Shown one piece after another: positions 1 to 4,158 of a stretch of DNA of 6,216 nt. Below the pieces are notes generated by a model, which had not been told where the DNA came from, ran no database searches, and saw only the letters and a list, made by a program, of their open reading frames with translations. Position 1 is the first letter of the stretch. Every line of letters begins with the position of its first letter. Source of the DNA: JBGOUJ01 sp041477005 (GTDB lineage Bacteria > Acidobacteriota > Terriglobia > Bryobacterales > JACQDG01); NCBI GenBank assembly GCA_041477005.1, contig JBGOUJ010000465.1, forward strand, positions 1 to 6,216, given 5' to 3'. The translations under genes were made by a program, and so were the position numbers.

Positions 1-11
1 ACTCTGAAAGC

Positions 12-290
12 ATGGCAGGGAAGACAGCCACAGAGAAGATCGGACGCGTGGGGCAACGCCGCCAGGTGGTCATCCCCCGGGAGATCCTCGAAACCCTCAA
101 ACTCCAGGAGGGGGATTTCGTGGCGTTCAGAAAGCAGGCCAACGGCGTGCTCATCAAACCAAAGCGCGTAGTAGATCCCGACGACGCGCTCACGCCAGCC
201 GAGGCGAAGAAAGTCCGCCACGGGATGAAACAGATTAAGGAAGGTCGGTTCAAACTGTGGCGCGACGTGAAGCATGACCTGGGTCGTTAG
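12..290 (+). CDS. AbrB/SpoVT-fold antitoxin of a type II toxin-antitoxin pair
   Basis: This 92-residue protein is predicted to bind and neutralise a RelE/ParE-type toxin and to repress its own operon. Residues about 9-52 form a swapped-hairpin AbrB domain: a basic start with RVGQRRQVVIP, the typical 'IPREILETLKL-EGD' turn (about 21-35), then a beta strand ending in VLIKPK. The tail (from about residue 58, DALTPAEAKK and onward) is charged and helical. In such antitoxins this part usually wraps the toxin. The ATG at 12 is the first start in the window. Only 11 bases lie upstream, so a promoter or operator would be outside. The toxin ORF begins inside the last codons (ATG at 274), a 17-nt overlap typical of translationally coupled TA genes. 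Fold and role rest on family resemblance. The gene is intact although its toxin partner is frameshifted, so it may now be an orphan antitoxin. Confidence 0.85.
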   Translation: MAGKTATEKIGRVGQRRQVVIPREILETLKLQEGDFVAFRKQANGVLIKPKRVVDPDDALTPAEAKKVRHGMKQIKEGRFKLWRDVKHDLGR

Positions 291-545
291 GATCGCGGAC
301 GACGCCCGGCTATTCATTGACATGACAGCCTACCTGATAAGGTCCGCCGGCAGGTTTCTCGCAGCATCAACCAACTCGAAGAAGATCCGTTCCGCGGAGA
401 TGTAAAGCCGCTCCAGGGGAAGGCATGGAAGGGGTATTATCGCAAGCGTGCCGGTGATTACCGGATCATCTTTCTCGTGCATCACGCCGAGCGACTCGTC
501 GATATTTCATGGGTGCTGCTTCGGTCCGGCAAGACCTACCGCTAG
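274..545 (+). pseudogene. RelE/ParE-type toxin, inactivated by a 5-bp tandem duplication
   Basis: From ATG 274 the frame reads MTWVVRIADDARLFID, then breaks. A second frame continues from 324 with DSLPDKVRRQVSRSINQLEEDPF and ends at TAG 543-545. Joined, they give an 88-residue protein, the normal length for RelE/ParE toxins. It has the N-terminal helices (about 10-36), the strand motif RKRAGDYRIIF (55-65) and the C-terminal RSGKTYR (82-88). RelE toxins cleave mRNA on the ribosome and ParE toxins act on gyrase; the sequence does not settle which applies. The break is explained exactly by TGACA being present twice (318-327): with one copy the reading is ATT GAC AGC CTA (I-D-S-L) and the whole ORF is open. 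As it stands, translation from 274 stops at TAA 403-405 after 43 residues, giving only a short N-terminal peptide. The rest of the coding sequence is undamaged, so the mutation looks recent. A sequencing or assembly error is the main alternative. Confidence 0.85.
318..327 (+). repeat. TGACA tandem duplication causing the toxin frameshift
   Basis: TGACATGACA is two direct, adjacent copies of a 5-mer. Five extra bases shift the frame by +2 relative to the upstream toxin frame. Deleting either copy restores an uninterrupted toxin ORF with a family-typical I-D-S-L-P junction. Short tandem duplications of this kind arise by replication slippage and can also revert. Confidence 0.7.
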
Positions 546-592
546 CCCTCGAAGCGTGCCTCGCCGGCGGCGGGGCTTGCTTCACGCGAGGG
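546..592 (+). terminator. Bulged hairpin directly after the toxin stop codon
   Basis: Starting at the base after the toxin stop, CCCTC (546-550) pairs with GAGGG (588-592), GCGTG (554-558) with CACGC (583-587), and CCTCGCC (559-565) with GGCGGGG (569-575) through one U-G pair, closing on a GGC loop. That is about 17 paired positions, with a 3-nt bulge on the 5' side and a 7-nt bulge on the 3' side. There is no T-run right after it (the nearest is AATTTT near 615-620), so it is not a classical intrinsic terminator. It could end or stabilise the TA transcript, or be a copy of a palindromic repeat. Confidence 0.35.
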
Positions 593-641
593 ATGCCCCT
601 CCGGGCCGTGGGAGAATTTTGGATTTGGAAGGGGTGTTGCA

Positions 642-932
642 GTGAGTGAACACGGCGACCGGCTCACGAAGCTGATCTGTAAAACCGAAAAGTACAGTGC
701 GGACAAGCCACCCGTTAGCAAGGACTCCGACGACACCCTGACGGCGAAGATCGTGCGGCGCGGCGAAGCGCAGCAAACGCGGAAAGTCGAAACCCTGGCG
801 CGCCGTGAAATATGTGCTCGAGCGCTGAACTCTCCGACGAGGCCCAAAAGCAGCTCGCACGGTTCCCACGCAACGTCCGGGACCGGATTGAGCGCGCCAT
901 CGATGAATTCGAGGAGAACGGTCAAGAGCTGA
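642..932 (+). other. Weak ORF, possibly the antitoxin side of a decayed second TA module
   Basis: A GTG at 642 follows a purine-rich GGAAGGGG (627-634) at ribosome-binding distance and opens a 96-codon frame. The predicted protein (start MSEHGDRLTKLICKTEKYSA) is charged and lysine/arginine-rich, and I recognise no domain. Beyond about 805 the same DNA is better explained by a RelE/ParE-like frame, so the C-terminal third is probably a shadow. By position it could be the remnant of an antitoxin gene for the toxin fragment downstream, but no AbrB, Phd, RelB or HTH signature is visible. It may not be a gene at all. Confidence 0.2.
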
Positions 933-994
933 AATCTGGAGTTCTCCCCGAGACAGGTCCTATTCGCTCGGGGATGGCTCCGGGTTGCAACTGA
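805..994 (+). pseudogene. Second RelE/ParE-like toxin, N-terminal fragment, decayed
   Basis: The frame with ATG 812 encodes ELSDEAQKQLARFPRNVRDR followed by IERAIDEFEENGQ, the two-helix N-terminal half of RelE/ParE toxins, and stops at 992-994. The usual second half, with a basic strand, a GDYR/GDWR-like motif and a C-terminal hydrophobic strand, does not follow in frame. The 60-residue ORF is well short of the 85-95 usual for the family. At the 5' end, a different frame reads GTG AAA TAT GTG CTC GAG (V-K-Y-V-L-E) from 805, which resembles the first strand normally preceding ELSDEA and then hits TGA at 826. Pieces suggestive of the missing half lie out of frame (YSLGD-like near 960-975; VVFVVYVR from 1016, which can also be the start of the next gene). 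At least two frame disruptions are needed, so this copy looks older than the broken toxin at 274-545. The N-terminal match is fairly clear; the decay path is inference. Confidence 0.55.
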
Positions 995-1004
995 GCGGGC
1001 CGAA

Positions 1005-1010
1005 AAGGTG
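1005..1010 (+). promoter_or_regulatory. Ribosome binding site supporting the GTG 1016 start
   Basis: AAGGTG lies 5 nt before GTG 1016. This spacing favours 1016 as a true start, rather than the ORF being only the tail of the decayed toxin upstream. Confidence 0.45.
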
Positions 1011-1015
1011 ATACA

Positions 1016-1333
1016 GTGGTCTTCGTGGTCTACGTCCGAGCAAATGGGTACGGACCGAAGATCGGTCAAACCCCCGAAGGACACCCCATCTACCCATACA
1101 CAGACCCAAGTTCCAAGATCGTATCATACGTAGTCGTGTTGCCGGACGGTAGAGCGTTCTATTCAGACGCTTACGGAAATATTGCCCCACCTCGCGGTGA
1201 AGGGGACGCGGAAGTGGCCGGCGCAATTGTCACGGGCACACTTGGGGCGTTAGCAGGTGGCCCAGTCGGCGCAATAGTCGGCGCAATTGCCGGCGCTATT
1301 GCAGGAAAGTTATTAAAGAAACAGGCCGCGTAG
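1016..1333 (+). CDS. Small protein with C-terminal glycine zipper, function unknown
   Basis: The GTG-started 105-residue protein belongs to no family I recognise. Residues 1-60 are rich in Tyr, Pro and short beta-type stretches (YGPKIG, PIYPY, IVSYVVVLPDGRAFYSDAYG) and look like a small folded beta domain. Residues 67-97 are small and hydrophobic, with glycines at 69, 74, 77, 81, 82 and then every fourth residue at 85, 89, 93 and 97, a textbook GxxxGxxxGxxxG zipper with a short GGP turn in the middle. This suggests two packed membrane helices ending in KLLKK. Such hairpins occur in pore-forming peptides, in outer-membrane glycine-zipper proteins and in channel subunits. No N-terminal signal peptide is evident. 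The next gene starts 7 nt downstream and also encodes a membrane protein, so the two probably act together. Base composition is less GC-rich than in the genes from 2231 on, hinting at acquisition. The first eight residues could instead derive from the decayed toxin upstream; a later GTG at 1025 is possible. Confidence 0.6.
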   Translation: MVFVVYVRANGYGPKIGQTPEGHPIYPYTDPSSKIVSYVVVLPDGRAFYSDAYGNIAPPRGEGDAEVAGAIVTGTLGALAGGPVGAIVGAIAGAIAGKLLKKQAA

Positions 1334-1340
1334 AAGATCG

Positions 1341-1766
1341 GTGCCGATGCCACCAGCAGCTACCGGTGAGAGCGGTGGGCTACTCGACTCCATCGGAAGA
1401 CAAATCCTCAACCTTGCTGAATATCGAATCATTGGTATCCTCGTTGCTGCAATCCTTTTGGTGTTTGTCTTGTGGCGGCGCTGTAAGTTTGACGCCTGGC
1501 CTAGCGTGGAAGATTGCGTCTACGTCTGCACAAATGTTTTAGCCATCGTCGGGAGTCTTTTTGTTGGTGTGGCATTTCTCCTGACGAAGCCACCCGCGGT
1601 CGAACTGCTTTCTTCGCAAGCGCTGCTGACAATCGGGATTTTCGTACCAATCGTCGGCTTCGGTTACGCATTCCCCAGACTCCGTGCACTATTCTATCCA
1701 CCCACACCGCCAGCTCCGCCGGCCAAAGAAGAACAACATCCTCGGGAGGGTGCCCCGAGAGCGTAG
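1341..1766 (+). CDS. Small three-helix membrane protein with proline-rich tail, unknown function
   Basis: The protein has 141 residues from GTG 1341; ATG 1347 two codons later is an alternative and the ribosome binding site is weak for both. A short amphipathic stretch (about 14-27, LLDSIGRQILNLAEY) precedes three hydrophobic segments: about 30-45 (IIGILVAAILLVFVLW), 60-82 and 94-111 (ALLTIGIFVPIVGFGYAF). Basic RRCK follows the first segment, so by the positive-inside rule the loop around 46-55 is probably cytoplasmic. The C-terminus has a YPPTPPAPPAKEE tract (119-131) and a charged end, likely a flexible tail. I cannot assign a family. Placement 7 nt after the glycine-zipper gene suggests a two-gene transcript. 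A holin-like, bacteriocin-immunity-like or defence-associated membrane partner are all conceivable, but none is supported by a specific motif. Confidence 0.65.
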   Translation: MPMPPAATGESGGLLDSIGRQILNLAEYRIIGILVAAILLVFVLWRRCKFDAWPSVEDCVYVCTNVLAIVGSLFVGVAFLLTKPPAVELLSSQALLTIGIFVPIVGFGYAFPRLRALFYPPTPPAPPAKEEQHPREGAPRA

Positions 1767-1826
1767 GGACATCGGATGGTCGGTGTAACGGTAAGCGGGC
1801 TACGTGGTCGTGGCTGGTTGTGCACA

Positions 1827-1855
1827 TTGTTTGCCGCCGCCCCCGTTAATAAACT
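1827..1855 (+). promoter_or_regulatory. Weak sigma-70-like promoter candidate
   Basis: TTGTTT (1827-1832) and TAAACT (1850-1855) are separated by 17 nt. The -10 matches 4 of 6 consensus bases and the -35 only 3 of 6. The AT-rich TTAATAAACTTTAGATA stretch stands out in GC-rich surroundings. It would drive the zinc protein, phosphomutase, NTPase and helicase with a leader of roughly 200 nt. The evidence is position and composition only. Confidence 0.25.
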
Positions 1856-1971
1856 TTAGATACGACCCCGCCATGAGGACTCCAGCCGCCTTCCTCCTCT
1901 TGGATCCCCCCTTGCCCCTTCTGACCTTCCGACCGTTTCACTTCATGGCACAGATGAACGCGCAGGCCCTC

Positions 1972-2000
1972 GGCGGGTTACGCAGGAGCCGTAACCCGCC
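1972..2000 (+). repeat. Perfect 11-bp inverted repeat with 7-nt loop
   Basis: GGCGGGTTACG (1972-1982) and CGTAACCCGCC (1990-2000) are exact reverse complements around the loop CAGGAGC. No T-run follows, so it is not an intrinsic terminator. A competing pairing exists: GGAGCC (1985-1990) with GGCTCC (2005-2010), which uses loop bases and the first base of the 3' arm. It sits in the leader of the zinc-protein/phosphomutase cluster. It could be an operator, a leader-RNA switch or a copy of a dispersed palindromic repeat. Confidence 0.6.
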
Positions 2001-2072
2001 TTCAGGCTCCGCGCCCCGGCTCTCAAACCACCTGCCCTTGTGGAAACGGAGAGGGGATGCTATCAACGTAGG

Positions 2073-2228
2073 GTGCCGTGGCTGTGCCATATTTGCCAGG
2101 AAGCTTCCGAGGACATCTGTCCGTTCTGCACCAAGGACGTCTGTGGGAACCACATCTGTGAGATTTGCCGCCGGTGCACCGATTGCTGCAAGTGCGAGCA
2201 GGAGCCGGCGCACAAGGGCGGAGAATAG
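2073..2228 (+). CDS. Cysteine-dense zinc-binding small protein
   Basis: From GTG 2073 the protein has 51 residues and starts MPWLCHIC. Eleven cysteines (5, 8, 16, 19, 24, 29, 32, 35, 38, 39, 41) and two histidines (6, 27) form CxxC pairs: CHIC, CPFC, CEIC, CRRC-type spacing and a final CCKC. This dense pattern is a treble-clef, B-box or zinc-ribbon type fold, expected to bind about two zinc ions. There is no catalytic signature, so it is more likely a protein- or nucleic-acid-binding module. The start is uncertain: in-frame GTG 2040 would add 11 residues that lack the pattern, and neither start has a well-spaced ribosome binding site (the nearest purine run is 2048-2056). The stop lies 2 nt before the phosphomutase start, and that gene's ribosome binding site is inside this gene, so the two should be co-translated. 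Function is unknown; a role linked to the downstream enzymes is inference from position. Confidence 0.65.
   Translation: MPWLCHICQEASEDICPFCTKDVCGNHICEICRRCTDCCKCEQEPAHKGGE
2220..2223 (+). promoter_or_regulatory. Ribosome binding site deciding the phosphomutase start
   Basis: GGAG within GGGCGGAG ends 7 nt before GTG 2231. This selects 2231 over the more upstream in-frame ATG at 2165, which would add 22 residues overlapping the zinc-protein gene and lacking similarity to the family N-terminus. Confidence 0.6.
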
Positions 2229-2230
2229 CG

Positions 2231-3607
2231 GTGCTGAAACCGACCATCTTTCGGGAATACGACATTCGCGGCATCGCCGAGCAGGAGCTGTCGAGCGAGG
2301 GCGTAGAACAACTGGGGCGCGCCGTCGGCACTCACGTGCGCCGGTCCCGGCGCCAAAGCTCGCCCCTCGGCCCCCGTGTGAACGTGGCGCGCGATTGCCG
2401 GCTCAGCTCGCCGCGCCTTCGGGACGCGGTGGTCTTCGGCCTGGAGGCGAGCGGTTGCCAGGTGACCGACCTGGGGGTGGTTCCCACGCCGCTGCTCTAT
2501 TACGCTTCCTTTCACCTCAAGGCCGAAGGCGGCGTGATGATCACCGGAAGCCACAATCCGCCCGACTACAACGGCTTCAAGGTCATGGTGGGCAACACGA
2601 CCATTCACGGAGAAGAAATCCAGCGGCTGCGGGAGATCATCGAGGCGCGAGATTTCGAGAGCGGCGCCGGCACGGCGCGCGAGTACGACATTGCCACGCC
2701 CTACGTGAATGAGATCACCGGCCAGTTCTTCTTCGCCCGCCAGATGAAGGTCGTCTTCGACGCCGGCAACGGAACGGCCGGGCCGGTGATGCACCGGCTG
2801 CTCGAACGCACCGGGTGCGACGCCATCGAGCTGTTCTTCGAGATGGACGGCCGCTTCCCGCACCACCACCCGGATCCCACCGTTCCCCGGAACCTGGAGG
2901 CCCTGATCGCGAAAGTCCGGGAAAGCGGAGCCGAGCTGGGCATCGCTCTCGACGGCGACGGCGACCGCATCGGCGCGATTGACGAGCAGGGCAACGTGGT
3001 GTGGGGCGACCAGTTGCTGGCCATCTATGCCCGCGAGATCCTCAGCCGCAAGCCCGGGTCGACGTTTATTTCCGAGGTGAAGGCCTCGCAGGTGATGTAC
3101 GACTACATCACTAAGCACGGCGGGCGCGCCGTGATGTGGAAGACCGGCCACTCGCTCATCAAGGCCAAGATGCAGGAAGAGAAGGCCGAGCTGGCGGGCG
3201 AGATGAGCGGACACATGTTTTTCGCCGACCGCTACTACGGCTACGACGACGCGCTCTACTCGGCGCTGCGGCTGGTCGAGCTGGTGGACCGCTCGGGCGG
3301 GCCGCTCTCCAAGCTGCTGGCCGATCTGCCGCGCACCGTCACCACGCCGGAGATCCGCGTCGATTGCCCGGACGAGGAGAAATTCCGGCTGGTGGAGCGG
3401 GTGAGGGAGGCGTTTCGCCGGACCCACAAGATCATCGACGTCGACGGCGTGCGCGTGCTGTTTCCCGAGGGCTGGGGGCTGGTGCGGGCCTCCAACACTC
3501 AGCCCGTGATCGTGCTGCGCTTTGAAGCTTCGAAGCCCGAGCTGCTGCGCGAATATCAGCAGCAGGTGGAAGACGTGATCGCGCAGGCCCGGGCCGCGGG
3601 GGATTGA
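2231..3607 (+). CDS. manB: Phosphomannomutase/phosphoglucomutase (AlgC/ManB type)
   Basis: This cytosolic alpha-D-phosphohexomutase interconverts hexose 6-phosphate and 1-phosphate (mannose and/or glucose) through a phosphoserine enzyme. It feeds GDP-mannose, LPS, exopolysaccharide or glycogen synthesis. The protein has 458 residues, close to the roughly 460 of Pseudomonas AlgC, and all four active-site loops are present at matching positions. They are the phosphoserine loop TGSHNPPDYNGFK with Ser107, the magnesium loop DGDGDR (241-246), the sugar-binding loop GEMSGH (323-328) and the phosphate-binding loop RASNTQP (419-425). The N-terminus FREYDIRG is also typical. GTG 2231 is chosen because of the GGAG upstream and because FREYDIRG then starts at residue 7, as in the family. 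The gene follows the zinc protein by 2 nt and is followed almost without gap by the NTPase gene. Substrate preference cannot be read from sequence. It looks intact and native in composition. Confidence 0.96.
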   Translation: MLKPTIFREYDIRGIAEQELSSEGVEQLGRAVGTHVRRSRRQSSPLGPRVNVARDCRLSSPRLRDAVVFGLEASGCQVTDLGVVPTPLLYYASFHLKAEGGVMITGSHNPPDYNGFKVMVGNTTIHGEEIQRLREIIEARDFESGAGTAREYDIATPYVNEITGQFFFARQMKVVFDAGNGTAGPVMHRLLERTGCDAIELFFEMDGRFPHHHPDPTVPRNLEALIAKVRESGAELGIALDGDGDRIGAIDEQGNVVWGDQLLAIYAREILSRKPGSTFISEVKASQVMYDYITKHGGRAVMWKTGHSLIKAKMQEEKAELAGEMSGHMFFADRYYGYDDALYSALRLVELVDRSGGPLSKLLADLPRTVTTPEIRVDCPDEEKFRLVERVREAFRRTHKIIDVDGVRVLFPEGWGLVRASNTQPVIVLRFEASKPELLREYQQQVEDVIAQARAAGD

Positions 3608-3609
3608 GC

Positions 3610-4158
3610 GTGCGCGTCGCGGTGGGCACCCGGCGCGGGCCGAAGCTGGAGGCCTTGCGGGCCACGCTCGCCGAAATCGATCCCCAACGCAACTGGCAGG
3701 TGGAAGCGATCGCCGTCGCGAGCGGCGTGCGGGAGACGCCGCTCAGCCGCCAGGAAACGCAGCTCGGAGCGCGGAGGCGGGTGGAGATGCTGATCGGGCA
3801 AGATCCGTCCTTCGAGCTTTACGTGGGCATGGAAGGCGGGCTCGAAGTGGGCGGCAACTCGGGATCGCCCGAAGACGTTTGGCTTGAGAACTGGGTCTAT
3901 GCGAGCGACGGCGTCCGCGGCTACTTCGGCAGCGGCGGCGCCGTGCCGCTGCCGCCGCCGATCGTGGAAGAGGTTCTCCACCAGCGCCGCAGCCTGGCCG
4001 AGGTGATCGATGAGCTCGCCGGCCGCGCCGACATCCGCAGCCAGGAAGGAACCTGGGGCATCCTCACCCGCAATCTCATCACCCGCCAGCACGCGTTTCG
4101 CGACGCTCTGGTGAATGCCCTCGCGCCGTTTCTGTTGTCGAGGAGAATGTTCCGGTGA
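3610..4158 (+). CDS. yjjX: Inosine/xanthosine triphosphatase (YjjX/DUF84 family)
   Basis: This house-cleaning NTPase hydrolyses non-canonical purine nucleotides such as ITP and XTP to keep deaminated bases out of DNA and RNA. The 182-residue protein is slightly longer than E. coli YjjX (about 170). Family motifs seen are the N-terminal VAVGTRRGPKLEALR strand-loop-helix, SGVRETPLS followed by QETQLGA (48-54), YVGMEGGLE (71-79, with the conserved acidic residue), the GSGGAVPLP segment, and GTWGILT (147-153). GTG 3610 is preferred because the GGGGG run at 3598-3602 sits at suitable distance. A TTG at 3604 overlapping the phosphomutase stop would add two residues. The last four bases (GTGA) are shared with the helicase start, indicating translational coupling. 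Pairing with a repair helicase fits a nucleic-acid quality-control theme. The family assignment is firm; the exact substrate is from family knowledge. Confidence 0.9.
   Translation: MRVAVGTRRGPKLEALRATLAEIDPQRNWQVEAIAVASGVRETPLSRQETQLGARRRVEMLIGQDPSFELYVGMEGGLEVGGNSGSPEDVWLENWVYASDGVRGYFGSGGAVPLPPPIVEEVLHQRRSLAEVIDELAGRADIRSQEGTWGILTRNLITRQHAFRDALVNALAPFLLSRRMFR

Larger units (their letters stand above)
1767..2072 (+). other. Non-coding gap between the small-gene island and the housekeeping cluster
   Basis: No credible reading frame fills this stretch. The open frames crossing it have no family-like sequence and are extensions or shadows of the genes to the right. It contains one perfect inverted repeat (1972-2000), a weak promoter-like pair (1827-1855) and a C/T-rich tract (about 1880-1935). 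It probably carries the promoter and 5' leader of the cluster starting at the zinc protein. Confidence 0.5.

Noticed and set aside
318..345. Programmed ribosomal frameshift as the explanation for the split toxin
   Set aside because: There is no slippery heptamer, and the exact tandem 5-mer whose removal restores the frame is a simpler explanation.
448..645. 65-codon plus-strand frame starting inside the toxin
   Set aside because: It is the toxin's C-terminal half and the hairpin read in a different frame. The RKRAGDYRIIF frame is the meaningful one.
542..1084. 180-codon minus-strand open frame
   Set aside because: It covers the hairpin and the toxin relic and gives Ser/Arg/Leu-rich sequence with no domain. 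The toxin-like sequence on the plus strand explains part of the DNA better.
1972..2000. Intrinsic terminator for the 1341-1766 gene
   Set aside because: The stem is strong but is followed by TTCAGG with no T-run, and it lies over 200 nt past the stop codon.
1804..2712. 302-codon plus-strand open frame across the intergenic gap into the phosphomutase
   Set aside because: Its second half is the phosphomutase gene read in the wrong frame (Arg/Gly/Ala-rich), and the first half resembles no protein family.
2063..3427. 454-codon open frame on the minus strand
   Set aside because: It lies antisense to the phosphomutase, whose frame carries every active-site motif. The minus-strand translation is rich in His, Arg, Val and Ala without any domain, as expected for the complement of a GC-rich gene.
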